DNA of 64,000 bases from Kluyvera intermedia (GTDB lineage: Bacteria; Pseudomonadota; Gammaproteobacteria; Enterobacterales; Enterobacteriaceae), in the NCBI RefSeq assembly GCF_034424175.1, contig NZ_CP139986.1:3038001-3102000 (forward strand). The letters are read 5' to 3'. The translations under genes and the position numbers were made by a program. Below, in pieces: positions 7,377 through 16,744 of this stretch (its first letter is position 1; the number at the start of each line of letters is the position of its first letter). The notes under the pieces are model-generated. The model made no database searches, had not been told where the DNA came from, and worked only from the letters and a program-made list of their open reading frames with translations.

Positions 7377-9161
7377 TTATCTGATTAATTGTTCCGCTTT
7401 TGGTAAAATCTGTGCACCGGATCGCGCGGTGGCATCGTAATTGTAAATATCTGTTCGATATTGTGTCTGTCCATCAGCGCCAATGAACGCGGTCAAATAA
7501 TAGAGATTAACCGGAATATTTTGCCGGATATTTACGTAGCGCGTATTTCCTTCCTTCAGCGCATCGGAAATGCGGGCGTCATTCCAGCCAGCATCCTGCA
7601 ACAGCATATTTGCCAAATCCGAAGCCTTATTTACCCGCACACAACCGGAGCTTAGCGCGCGCGCATCTTTCTGGAACAGATTATGGTTCGGCGTATCGTG
7701 CAGATAAATCGCATCCGAACTCGGCATATTAAACTTATAACGCCCTAAAGAGTTATGAACCCCCGGCGCTTGCTGGAAACGGAAAGGTAAATTCGATGCC
7801 GTAATCGTAGACCAGTCAACCTGCCACGGATCGATCGCCTCTTTACTGTTCCAGCCGCGCATTAAGGTGTAGTTGTGCCGCTCCAGATAACCTGGGTCAT
7901 TACGCAGTTTCGGCAGAATATCGTTACGCGCAAGCGTTGGCGGCACGTTCCACGGCGGGTTAACCACCACGTTATTGAGCGCGCTGCTCATCATCGGCGT
8001 TTTACGATCGGGACGACCGACAATTACCCGCGATGCCAGCGCTTCATTACCATTGAGATAATAAACCAACGAGTAGGCCGGAATATTCACCATGATGCCC
8101 GTGGAGACTTTTCCTGGCAGCAAGCGTAGGCGCTGGATATTCAGAGCCAATACACCCGCACGCTCGGCGGAAGAGACGTTAAGCCAGTCTCGGGTAGCGG
8201 AACCAATAACCCCATCGCCCCCCAATCCTTGTGACGTCTGGAAACGTTTGACCGCTTCCACCAGCGTCTTGTCATAGGCCGCAGGACTACTCTTGGCAGT
8301 GTTTTTAGTCTGGCCGATGCTATCGCCCGGCAGTGCAATGGCTGGACCATTATCCAGCACGCCGTTACGTTGCAAAATTTCGCGCAGCGCAGGCACATCG
8401 CTACTCCACTGCCCCGGACGCAATGACGTTTTGCCGGTTAGTTTAGGCCATGGGCGCGAATCGCCGGTCAACGCCAGCAGCGCTTGATGCATCGCAACGT
8501 ACTGCGGGTGTTGCGGGGCCAACGCGGTGATGAACTGCCCTAGCCCTCCGTTATCCAGCGCTAACTGCCACTGGTTGATAACCGACAGCGGCGGCGTACC
8601 CAGCGTGTAAGGCTTATTACTGTATAACCAGCGGTTGCCCTGAACCGGGATGCCACTAATGAAGTGGAGATAACCCATTAACGCATCAGACAGCACCACA
8701 TCGCGGGCCATACCGGTGACGCCAGGGTCTGTGAGCAATTCAACCCACTGGGTAAACTGCGGCTGGAAACCGGCGATCGCCACCTCTGCCAGCTGTTGCT
8801 GGAAGGCATGAACCGCTTCGCGGTTATCCCACATTGGTTTCATCTCTCTGGCAGCGTAGAGCGTCACCAGAGGATTCATATAGACGGGTTTATAACCCAC
8901 GGGCAGTATGCCCTGGATTTCAGCACGGCTTTTCGCCGCGGCACCATCCGCTAACGGCTGACTCCCGACCAGACTCGCCATTGCCGAGGATTGCGTACCT
9001 GGCTGCAGGAGCACTGGCGAGGCTTCGGCAGGCAGCGCGGTGCTATCAGAAGGAACCAGCTCGGGTTCGTCCGCAAGCGCAGAACACAGTGGAGCAAACG
9101 CCATTGCCAGGCACAAACTTACGGCCGACAACCGACGACGATTTTCATTTTTCAGCAACAT
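7377..9161 (-). CDS. ldtD: L,D-transpeptidase LdtD (YcbB)
   Basis: Periplasmic enzyme that forms 3-3 cross-links between meso-diaminopimelate residues of peptidoglycan, an alternative to penicillin-binding-protein 4-3 links; important when D,D-transpeptidation or outer-membrane assembly is impaired. The start at 9161 (MLLKNENRRRLSAVSL) is preceded by a purine-rich GGGGGCAAGGG; an upstream TTG at 9179 is less likely. The product has 594 residues against 615 in E. coli, the difference lying mainly in the linker before the peptidoglycan-binding domain. Parts in order: signal peptide, N-terminal scaffold, peptidoglycan-binding domain (VEAVKRFQTSQGLGGDGVIG), YkuD catalytic domain with HDTPNHNLF and SSGCVRV holding the active Cys. 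Confidence 0.96.
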   Translation of the reverse strand: MLLKNENRRRLSAVSLCLAMAFAPLCSALADEPELVPSDSTALPAEASPVLLQPGTQSSAMASLVGSQPLADGAAAKSRAEIQGILPVGYKPVYMNPLVTLYAAREMKPMWDNREAVHAFQQQLAEVAIAGFQPQFTQWVELLTDPGVTGMARDVVLSDALMGYLHFISGIPVQGNRWLYSNKPYTLGTPPLSVINQWQLALDNGGLGQFITALAPQHPQYVAMHQALLALTGDSRPWPKLTGKTSLRPGQWSSDVPALREILQRNGVLDNGPAIALPGDSIGQTKNTAKSSPAAYDKTLVEAVKRFQTSQGLGGDGVIGSATRDWLNVSSAERAGVLALNIQRLRLLPGKVSTGIMVNIPAYSLVYYLNGNEALASRVIVGRPDRKTPMMSSALNNVVVNPPWNVPPTLARNDILPKLRNDPGYLERHNYTLMRGWNSKEAIDPWQVDWSTITASNLPFRFQQAPGVHNSLGRYKFNMPSSDAIYLHDTPNHNLFQKDARALSSGCVRVNKASDLANMLLQDAGWNDARISDALKEGNTRYVNIRQNIPVNLYYLTAFIGADGQTQYRTDIYNYDATARSGAQILPKAEQLIR

Positions 9162-9296
9162 CCCTTGCCCCCTGTTCAATATACGAAGACCCGAAACATG
9201 GGCTTATCTTCAGTATATAAAGACAAAATTATTTTTGCCCGACGAAATGTAAAGAAGTCTAAAGATAATAACGCGATATGGTCAAAAAGCGGATAA

Positions 9297-9321
9297 CAAA
9301 AAAGGCGACATTACTGTCGCC
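9297..9321 (-). terminator. Terminator after mukB
   Basis: Read on the minus strand: GGCGACA, GTAA loop, TGTCGCC (9304-9321) then six T residues. It lies between mukB and ldtD, so ldtD probably has its own promoter. Confidence 0.85.
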
Positions 9322-9344
9322 CTGGGTGCTTTTCAGGACTTATC

Positions 9345-9373
9345 TTCCCGGGTTTGCCAGGCAAACCCGGGAA
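9345..9373. repeat. Perfect 14-bp palindrome just after mukB
   Basis: TTCCCGGGTTTGCC (9345-9358) and GGCAAACCCGGGAA (9360-9373) are perfect inverse complements around a single A. The palindrome begins five bases beyond the mukB stop and lies before the terminator at 9297-9321. In RNA it would form a very stable hairpin at the mukB 3' end, possibly protecting the transcript. There is no T tract, so it is not itself a terminator. Confidence 0.8.
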
Positions 9374-9378
9374 ATACT

Positions 9379-12300
9379 CTAGGAAGCGTCCGCTGTGCCC
9401 GGTAAAGTTTCCGGAAGCTGAGCGGCGAAGCCACGCAGGCCAACAACGTGTACGTGTTCGTGGTTATTGACCACTTTACGTACCAGCTTGTAGGTTGTCC
9501 CTTTCTCCGGACTGATGTTTTCCGGTGCCGCGATAATCAGCTGCATATCCAGACGGTCACACAGCTCGAACAACGTAGCAATGGAGCGCGCATCCAGACG
9601 AGCCGCTTCATCAAGGAACAGCAGGCGGCACGGTGACAGGTCTTTGCCGCGCAAACGACGCGCTTCATCTTCCCAGCTTTGTACCACCATCACCAGAATC
9701 GACATCCCGGTACCGATAGCTTCACCGGTCGACAGCGCGCCAGACTCCGCACGCAACCAACCGTCGGAACCACGGTTAACCTCGACTTCCATTTCCAGAT
9801 AGCTGCGGTAGTCGAGCAGCTCTTCACCAATGGTCTGCGGCGTACGCTGGCCCATATCAATCTGCGGATTCAGGCGCTGATACAGCTTAGCCAACGCTTC
9901 CGAGAAGGTCAGGCGATTGCTGTTAAACAGATCCTGGTGCTGTTCGTGTTGTTCAGACAGCACCGTCAACAGCATGGAGTGGGTTTCCCGCACGTTAACG
10001 TTCAGTCGGACACTGTTGACCTGACCAAACGACACGCTCTGCAAGCCCTGGTTCAACTGGCGAATACGGTTTTGTTCGCGCTGAATGGTTTTGCGAATAA
10101 TGTTCGCCACGCTGCGAGAACTGATCGCCAGCTTCTGTTCACGGTTAGTCAACTCTTCAGTCAGACGGCTCAGTTCGATTTCCATCTGTTCGATGGCTTC
10201 AACCGGGTCGTCAGTACGAATAATATCCTGACGGATACGCTCGCGCAGGTGCTGATAAACGGCCACGAAGAACTGGATTTTGCGTTCCGGACGTTTCGGT
10301 TCTTCCGACATACGCAGGACATCGCGCAGATGTTCATTGTCCGCCACCGCCAGGCGTAATGCCCCCAGTGCTTTATCCGACATGGAACGCAGATCGTCTG
10401 CGGAGAGGTAGGCCAGCTCGCGACGGTGCAGGCGGCGCTCGACGTTGTTGTCTTTCACCAGGCGCATGACCGCACACCATCCGGCTTTCGCACTGACCAC
10501 CTGCTCACGCATTTCCAGATAATCACGTTCAAGCTTGCGAAGTTTGCGGGTCAGGTTATCCATCTCCGCTTCACAGAAGGTCAGCGCTTTTTCCAGCTGG
10601 TTACGACGCGCACGGTTATTGCTCAACTGCGCATGCAGTTCATCGCGGCGGGTACGCGCGCGTTCTTCTGCTCCGGCATCGGCACGAACACCAATGTCCT
10701 TGAGCTCTTTATGCAGATCGTTAAGTAGCTCTTTTTTGGTGTCGTAAGAACTTTTCAGCGATGCCAGCACCTGGCTGTATTGGCTAACCTGGGCTGCGTG
10801 AGTACGCATGGCTTCACGCGCACGGCTACGTTCGGTTTCCGCGAGCGTCAAACGCTGGCGCAGTTTTTCGTTCAGATCGCTGTTGCCTGAGAGCATATCG
10901 GCAGAATCAGAGTAGCCAAAGTGGGCGCGACGCTGCACCACTTCTGTCAGGGCAAATGCCTGCTGACGCGCTTCACGTTGTACCTGTTGTGACCAGGTAA
11001 AATCTTCTTTCAACTGCTCAAACTGCTCAGGGTCACTTTGCAGAACGGAAACAATCGGCTCCAGCTTCGCCAACTGGTTACCGTGCTGCTGGATAAAGCG
11101 TGCGGCTTCTTGCGCTTCATCCAGACGTTCCTGGATTTCATCGACACGATCGGCCAGCGTTTCATCCGCCAGCAGGCTCACGCGTGGCAGCAAACGGTTC
11201 AGCAGAGCAACGCCCTCTTTCGCCTGCTCAAACTGCGCCTGTTGCTGCTGGTTGTCGCTTTCATGGCTGCTGAGCGCACGCTCAAGCTCGGTGCGACGGG
11301 TGTTCAGCTTACGAATTTCCGCTTCAGGATCATCGTCAAAGGCGACAGACAAATGGCTACCAATAAAGCGGCTAAATGCCTGATGTAAACGCTGAGTTTT
11401 CTGGACGTCAAACGACAGCGTAGCAAAACGTTCAGAAAGACCTTCACGCTCGGCATGCAAAATTTCGATACGGCTTTCACGGGCGGCGCGGCCAAACAGC
11501 GGTACAGACGGGAAGCGAGAATAACGCCATTGACGGTCGGCAATTTTGACCACCACCGCTTTTTCCAGTTCATCGACGCTAAATACGCTGTCGTCGAAGG
11601 ACTGCGGATCCCCTTCAATCAGATAGAGGTCTTCCGGGCAATCATCCAGACCTTCCAGGTATTCGGCAATCTGCGACAGATCCGGCACAACGATACCGTG
11701 ACGCGATGGGCCATATAATGCGGAGAAGTACGGTGCATCTTCAAGGCTGACATCATCGTAAATTTCAGACAGCAGCACGCCGCCAAAACGTTCAGCCAGG
11801 GCATTCAGGCGCTGATCTTCGGAACCGCCCGGCTGGCTTAAGCGTTCAATTTCATCGTCAACGGCACGTTTGCGCGCACCGACTTCGTCACGCTCAACGA
11901 TAGCTTCGCGCTCACGCTCCAGCAGCTGTTGCAGGTATTCGGTGACATCCTGGCTTGATTCAAACTGCTCGCCGCTCTGTTCGCATAGCTGACTCAAACT
12001 GTTCTGCGCGGCCAACCAGACCGGCGCGCGGTGCATCAGCGCTGAGATACGCGATTGCAGCTGTTCTTGCTCCTGACGCAGCGTCATGCGTTGCTCACGC
12101 GCGTCGGTGACGCAGTCGCTTAGCGCAGCAATTCGTGCTTCCAGCTCGTGGTGGAGGGTTTCAAGCTCATCAATATCGTACTGTTTACCCTGACGTTTAC
12201 AGAAATCAGCCAGCAGACGTTCAGCTTCCTGCTGCTCGCGCAGGCGCTGTTCCAGCTCGTTCAAACGGCTGCGCAGCGGCTGTGCCTGTTCAGCCAGATG

Positions 12301-13827
12301 GCGCTGATTCACGCCATCGCGCAGCAGTTCACGCGCGATGCCCCAGGCTTCATTACGCGCCAGCGGGCCATTGATGGCTTCAACGAGTTTGAACGCTTGT
12401 TCAAACTGGCTGTGGGCGGTCTGCGACACACTCATTTTCTGCTCTAAAGTCAGCAGTTTTTCAGTCGCTTCCTGTTCCTTCGCCTGGAAAGTTTCTAGCC
12501 ATTCATCGGCGCTTTCCGGAGTTAAATCCGGCAGGTGGCATAGCTCTTTGGCGCGTTGCAAGGCTTGCAGCGCCTGAGTGTACTGAATGGCGCGCGTTTG
12601 CTGCACGTCCAGCGCCTGCTGGTAGTCCGCCAGTTGGCTCTTCAGTTCATCCACTTCAAGTTCGGCAGCTTCGGCGCGGGCTTCGTTTTCTTCCTGCTGC
12701 TCTGCGGCTTCCGCCACGACTTCATTTTGTTCTTCCAGACGAATTTGTAACTCGTCCAGATCCGCTTCATAGCGTTCAATTTTTTCTTGCTGACGCAGCG
12801 CGGTTTGCACCAGGTTCAGATGGTCGCTGGCAGCCTGATGATCGGCCTCCAGATCCCCTTCCGCACCGTTATGTTCATTGAGTTCACGCGCCATTTCCAC
12901 GTGCTTAAACTGCTCTGCTGCCAGCTGTGAGCGGGAGGTGAACAGGTCGCGACGATACTCAAGCGCTTTGTCCAGATGCACCCGACGCTCATTAGCGTGG
13001 CGCATATAGTCCGCAGCCACGTAGTCGGTGGCTTCAGAAATCAGATGTTTAAACAGATCGCGGTCAGACTGGGTGACGCGAATCGCCTCCAGCGTCATGC
13101 GGTTTTCGCGCAGCGCAGCTTCCATGTCCTGGAACGCTTTACGCACGCCGCTGTTTTCCGGCAGCAGGTAGTCGCGCAGCGAGCGGGTAATAGCGCTGGA
13201 GATACCGCCGTAAAGCGAGGCCTCAATCAGGCGATAGTATTTGCTACGGTCGGAGGCAGAACGCAGACGACGCGCCACGATGCCCAAATCGAACATCAAC
13301 GAGTGGTAGTCGGTAATCGAGTTGAATTGCTTGAACTGCACGCCTTCGATGGTATCGAGCTTGTCTTTAAGCTCCTGCAACGTCAACACACGCGCCTGAC
13401 GATCGTTTAACGTTTCGGTCAGTAGCTGAGTCGGCTGATAGGATGTCGGGAGACCCTGAATGGCGAACGGTTTGATATCGACTTTACGATCGCGCCCGGC
13501 GATCTGTTGCAGACGCACGCCGACAACGACGCGCTGGTTGCGTGAGTTCATCACGTCCAGCACCGAGTAACACACGCCTGCTTTCAGCTTACCGTGCAGG
13601 CCTTTATCGCGTGAACCGCTGGTGGCACCGGCTTCCGTGGTGTTACGGAAGTGCAGCAGCGTTAAGTCTGGAATAAGCGCCGTGACGAAAGCCGCCATGG
13701 TCGTCGATTTACCCGCACCGTTACCGCCCGAAAGCGTAGTAACCAGTTCATCCAGGTCAAAGGTACGGGCAAAGAACCCGTTCCAGTTAATCAGCGTTAG
13801 CGAACGAAATTTACCGCGCTCAATCAT
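9379..13827 (-). CDS. mukB: Chromosome partition protein MukB (SMC-like condensin)
   Basis: Large SMC-related ATPase that, with MukE and the kleisin MukF, organises and segregates the chromosome. It has 1482 residues against 1486 in E. coli. The N-terminal head carries Walker A (LSGGNGAGKSTTMAAF, about residues 33-48). Long coiled coils (about 340-660 and 830-1110) flank the hinge (around 670-780). The C-terminal head carries the signature segment SGALSTGEAIGTGMS and Walker B LLFLDEAARLD. It starts on the base where mukE stops (one-base overlap), so translation is probably coupled. It is the distal gene of cmoM-mukF-mukE-mukB and ends before a palindrome and terminator. Confidence 0.99.
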   Translation of the reverse strand: MIERGKFRSLTLINWNGFFARTFDLDELVTTLSGGNGAGKSTTMAAFVTALIPDLTLLHFRNTTEAGATSGSRDKGLHGKLKAGVCYSVLDVMNSRNQRVVVGVRLQQIAGRDRKVDIKPFAIQGLPTSYQPTQLLTETLNDRQARVLTLQELKDKLDTIEGVQFKQFNSITDYHSLMFDLGIVARRLRSASDRSKYYRLIEASLYGGISSAITRSLRDYLLPENSGVRKAFQDMEAALRENRMTLEAIRVTQSDRDLFKHLISEATDYVAADYMRHANERRVHLDKALEYRRDLFTSRSQLAAEQFKHVEMARELNEHNGAEGDLEADHQAASDHLNLVQTALRQQEKIERYEADLDELQIRLEEQNEVVAEAAEQQEENEARAEAAELEVDELKSQLADYQQALDVQQTRAIQYTQALQALQRAKELCHLPDLTPESADEWLETFQAKEQEATEKLLTLEQKMSVSQTAHSQFEQAFKLVEAINGPLARNEAWGIARELLRDGVNQRHLAEQAQPLRSRLNELEQRLREQQEAERLLADFCKRQGKQYDIDELETLHHELEARIAALSDCVTDAREQRMTLRQEQEQLQSRISALMHRAPVWLAAQNSLSQLCEQSGEQFESSQDVTEYLQQLLEREREAIVERDEVGARKRAVDDEIERLSQPGGSEDQRLNALAERFGGVLLSEIYDDVSLEDAPYFSALYGPSRHGIVVPDLSQIAEYLEGLDDCPEDLYLIEGDPQSFDDSVFSVDELEKAVVVKIADRQWRYSRFPSVPLFGRAARESRIEILHAEREGLSERFATLSFDVQKTQRLHQAFSRFIGSHLSVAFDDDPEAEIRKLNTRRTELERALSSHESDNQQQQAQFEQAKEGVALLNRLLPRVSLLADETLADRVDEIQERLDEAQEAARFIQQHGNQLAKLEPIVSVLQSDPEQFEQLKEDFTWSQQVQREARQQAFALTEVVQRRAHFGYSDSADMLSGNSDLNEKLRQRLTLAETERSRAREAMRTHAAQVSQYSQVLASLKSSYDTKKELLNDLHKELKDIGVRADAGAEERARTRRDELHAQLSNNRARRNQLEKALTFCEAEMDNLTRKLRKLERDYLEMREQVVSAKAGWCAVMRLVKDNNVERRLHRRELAYLSADDLRSMSDKALGALRLAVADNEHLRDVLRMSEEPKRPERKIQFFVAVYQHLRERIRQDIIRTDDPVEAIEQMEIELSRLTEELTNREQKLAISSRSVANIIRKTIQREQNRIRQLNQGLQSVSFGQVNSVRLNVNVRETHSMLLTVLSEQHEQHQDLFNSNRLTFSEALAKLYQRLNPQIDMGQRTPQTIGEELLDYRSYLEMEVEVNRGSDGWLRAESGALSTGEAIGTGMSILVMVVQSWEDEARRLRGKDLSPCRLLFLDEAARLDARSIATLFELCDRLDMQLIIAAPENISPEKGTTYKLVRKVVNNHEHVHVVGLRGFAAQLPETLPGTADAS

Positions 13828-14531
13828 TACTCTTCCTCCCCGCTATCTGGCTGATTTTCGTCGTTCTCGTCATTGAGCTGCAGATGGTTTTCGATAGGCA
13901 TCGCTTCACCATCGCGGATCATGCGCAGTTGCGCTTCACGCGCGTCATCGCCTGAACGCACATCGGCGCCAAAACGGAAGACGGATTCGGTGATGCGGAA
14001 TTTGCTGCTGTCATGGCCCATAAACCATACCATCCCCAGACGGCGCAGGCGGTTGAGCGAGGAGCGCACTTTCTCTTGCAGTTTCTGACGATCGAGGTCC
14101 GAACCGGTAGAACGGTTGTTAACCAGCTTCAGCAGTTTGGATTCTTCAGCCAGCGACAGCAGTTCATCGTACAGTTCCTGCTGGGTGAAGATGCCTTCAT
14201 TTGCCAGACGTTCCGGGCTCAAATAGAGGTAGCAAAGGATTTTGCCGACCATCATATCCAGTTCCGAGAGTACCGAACGCGGAATCAGCGTGGTGGAACG
14301 CGGGCGCAGGTAGAAAAATCCTTCCGGTGCGCGAATCAGCTCCACGTTGTAGCGAGCGTAAAACTCTTCCAGGTACTCCTGGAAATCCATTAAAAAGGCG
14401 TGGTTGTCCAGCTCATCCAGACCAATATGGCGGCCAGCACGCAGCGCGCTATCCAGCGCAGGAAAAAGAGGGTTGGCCAGGGCCTGTGCCAGTTTAACCG
14501 GCATCACTTGTTCAATATTTGTCGATGACAT
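13827..14531 (-). CDS. mukE: Chromosome partition protein MukE
   Basis: Tandem winged-helix (KITE) subunit of the MukBEF condensin; it binds the MukF kleisin and helps regulate the MukB ATPase. The start at 14531 (MSSTNIEQVMPVKLAQAL) gives 234 residues as in E. coli. This start lies inside mukF, giving a 20-base overlap. The acidic C-terminal tail (NDENDENQPDSGEEE) is typical. The stop codon overlaps the mukB start by one base. An upstream in-frame start nine codons earlier is possible but not conserved. Confidence 0.97.
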   Translation of the reverse strand: MSSTNIEQVMPVKLAQALANPLFPALDSALRAGRHIGLDELDNHAFLMDFQEYLEEFYARYNVELIRAPEGFFYLRPRSTTLIPRSVLSELDMMVGKILCYLYLSPERLANEGIFTQQELYDELLSLAEESKLLKLVNNRSTGSDLDRQKLQEKVRSSLNRLRRLGMVWFMGHDSSKFRITESVFRFGADVRSGDDAREAQLRMIRDGEAMPIENHLQLNDENDENQPDSGEEE

Positions 14532-15834
14532 GCGCCTGTACCTTGGCTCCGTAATCATTAATCGACTGCCAGATTGCTGGCAGTCCGGTGAAATCTGCGT
14601 TTGCTACGCCCAAACGTACTGCCTGGTCTACCACCACGCGCGCAACGTCAAAATGACGCGCCCGTGGATATTGTGCCAGGTACTCTTTCACCACCAGACC
14701 GAGATCCAGCGGCAGCTGTTTGGTTTTATAGATGGCCAACTGTTCTTCAATCAGCGCGGCGAGCTGTTCGCGGATTTCGTTAAATTCTTCATATTCCAGA
14801 TCCGGCGGAAGTTCCCCGGTGACCTCTTCGTCGCGCAACGTCATCTCTTCATCACGCATATCCAGCAGACGGTCGGCGCTGGCATAGGTCAACGCCCATG
14901 GCGCATCGAAGTAATTCTGCACAGACTGCCGCAGGCGTTGAGCAAAGACGCGGTTTTTATCCATATCAATAGCGGTACGGATAAATTTATGCACGTGGCG
15001 GTCATAGCCAATCCACAGGTCAATCGCCTGCTGGCCCCAGCTCACAATACGGTCGAGCTTACTTTGCAGGTCGAAAACCAGACGGTCAACAAAGTGCAAA
15101 TCGTTATGACTCAGGGTGGCATCCTGAATACGTAGCAGGTTTGCCTGCAGTTTATCGCCCGCCGCATCCAGCGTATCTTGTAACTCTCGCAGGGTGCCGG
15201 AGGTTTCCGACAGCAGAAGTTCACAGCTGGAAATCGCCGCGCGCCAGTCTTTGTTAAGCAGCTGTGCAATATCGTCTTTTACCGATTGCTGCTGCTCATC
15301 CATGATGCGCTGTGTCAGGTCGATACTGTCAAAAATTTCTGCCACCGAATATTTGAGCGGCGCATAGACATTGCGATGCCAGTGGAATTCATCGCCACCT
15401 TCATCCGCCGAATCAGCCGCTCGTTTGAGCTCACCTGCCACAATTGAGAGCTGCATCGACAGGCGCAGTGTGGAAAACTCGCGCTGGCGAATATAGTAGT
15501 CGGTGATGCCAATACCTAACGGCGTCAGACGATAGATAGAGTTCCCTTCCGTGACTTCGCTGGTAAAGCGGTTCAGCAGACGTTGGCGAACCAGGTCGTT
15601 AATCGCGTTGTTGGCGCGTGTCCCGATGGTCTCACTGGTTTGCTCAAACGCATCACTGACGTGACGGAACGCATCCACCAGCTCGCCTTCCGTCATTTCA
15701 CCTTCCAGTCGCTCACCGTTCAACGTTGCAACAGCCAGCAAAAATGAGAGCCTGTCGACGGGTAGCGAGATGGCAAAATCATTTTTCCTGGCCCAGGCAA
15801 CCAGTTCGGGGACTGTCTGGGAAAATTCACTCAT
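14512..15834 (-). CDS. mukF: Chromosome partition protein MukF (kleisin)
   Basis: Kleisin subunit that bridges MukB heads and dimerises through its N-terminal winged-helix region. It has 440 residues, the E. coli length, beginning MSEFSQTVPELVAWARKN. An N-terminal winged helix (about 1-115), a helical middle and a C-terminal winged helix fit the family. It overlaps the end of cmoM by 8 bases and the start of mukE by 20, so the four genes behave as one translationally coupled operon. Confidence 0.97.
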   Translation of the reverse strand: MSEFSQTVPELVAWARKNDFAISLPVDRLSFLLAVATLNGERLEGEMTEGELVDAFRHVSDAFEQTSETIGTRANNAINDLVRQRLLNRFTSEVTEGNSIYRLTPLGIGITDYYIRQREFSTLRLSMQLSIVAGELKRAADSADEGGDEFHWHRNVYAPLKYSVAEIFDSIDLTQRIMDEQQQSVKDDIAQLLNKDWRAAISSCELLLSETSGTLRELQDTLDAAGDKLQANLLRIQDATLSHNDLHFVDRLVFDLQSKLDRIVSWGQQAIDLWIGYDRHVHKFIRTAIDMDKNRVFAQRLRQSVQNYFDAPWALTYASADRLLDMRDEEMTLRDEEVTGELPPDLEYEEFNEIREQLAALIEEQLAIYKTKQLPLDLGLVVKEYLAQYPRARHFDVARVVVDQAVRLGVANADFTGLPAIWQSINDYGAKVQAHVIDKY

Positions 15835-16621
15835 CGTTTATCCTTGTTTCTGTCTGCGGCTTATGCGCGGTGACATGAATATAGCGCCCCATGCTAATGT
15901 ACGGCTCCTGGCGGCAATAGCGCGTTTCCAGTTCCAGCAGGACGTCAAAACAGTTCTTTTGCATCTGCTTATCGCGCAAATAGTCATGAAACACTCGCAC
16001 GCCGGTTTTCCCGTTTATTTGCCAGCCACTCTCTTCCAGCCAGCGATAGACCTGTTGTGGATCGCGCGGGTAGTTCGGTGACAGCGTACGTCTTTTCTTT
16101 TTCGGCATGCCCAACATGACGTAATCGAAATTGCCGACCACCATGTTATGCATCAACAGGCCGTTTGCATTGTAGAACATTAATGACAATGCGCCGCCTG
16201 GACGCAGTACCGTCCACAGCGTTTTTAATACGTCTTGCGGTTCAGCCACCCATTCAAGTACAGCGTGAAACAATATCAGATCAACCGGGCTTTCCAAATG
16301 CTCGTCCACATCCTGGACGGCGCAATGTATGAAATGCATGTTGTCGCTCACACCTTTCTCGGCAGCCGCCTGGCTTGCGCGAGCGATCATTTCGGCGGAA
16401 AGATCGCATAACGTCACATGATGACCACGTTGAGCCATTTTGATCGCCGTCTGGCCTTCACCGCCACCCGCATCCAGGACACGCAGAGGCCGTGTGCCCA
16501 TGGTCGCCAGAAGTGCGTCCAGATCCTGCCACAGAATAGCCTGACGCAACTGGCCTTTCGTGGTGCCATAGATATTGCGTGAAAACTTATCTGCCATGTC
16601 ATCGAAATTGCGATCCTGCAC
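15827..16621 (-). CDS. cmoM: tRNA 5-carboxymethoxyuridine methyltransferase CmoM (SmtA)
   Basis: SAM-dependent methyltransferase that methylates the carboxyl group of cmo5U34 to mcmo5U34 at the wobble position of certain tRNAs. It has 264 residues (E. coli 261) beginning MQDRNFDDMADKFSRNIYG. The Rossmann fold shows motif I VLDAGGGEGQTAIKMA and the acidic end of strand 2 in LCDLSAEM. It is the first gene of the muk operon and overlaps mukF by 8 bases. It is divergent from elyC, with 123 bases holding both promoters. The old name smtA is seen in many annotations. Confidence 0.95.
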   Translation of the reverse strand: MQDRNFDDMADKFSRNIYGTTKGQLRQAILWQDLDALLATMGTRPLRVLDAGGGEGQTAIKMAQRGHHVTLCDLSAEMIARASQAAAEKGVSDNMHFIHCAVQDVDEHLESPVDLILFHAVLEWVAEPQDVLKTLWTVLRPGGALSLMFYNANGLLMHNMVVGNFDYVMLGMPKKKRRTLSPNYPRDPQQVYRWLEESGWQINGKTGVRVFHDYLRDKQMQKNCFDVLLELETRYCRQEPYISMGRYIHVTAHKPQTETRINDE

Positions 16622-16744
16622 AGGACTTCCCTACTTCACCGCCACAAAGGGTCTATTTTGTCACACCCGCGGCGAGAATGGAGCTATCTGGTGTAATATC
16701 CCTGCATTCATGCGGTCAGATGGTTAAAAAAGGTACTCTACAGA

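Noticed and set aside
9379..13827. Several antisense frames of 100-226 codons under mukB
   Set aside because: Long coiled-coil genes rich in GAA/CAG codons give open antisense frames; none has independent support.
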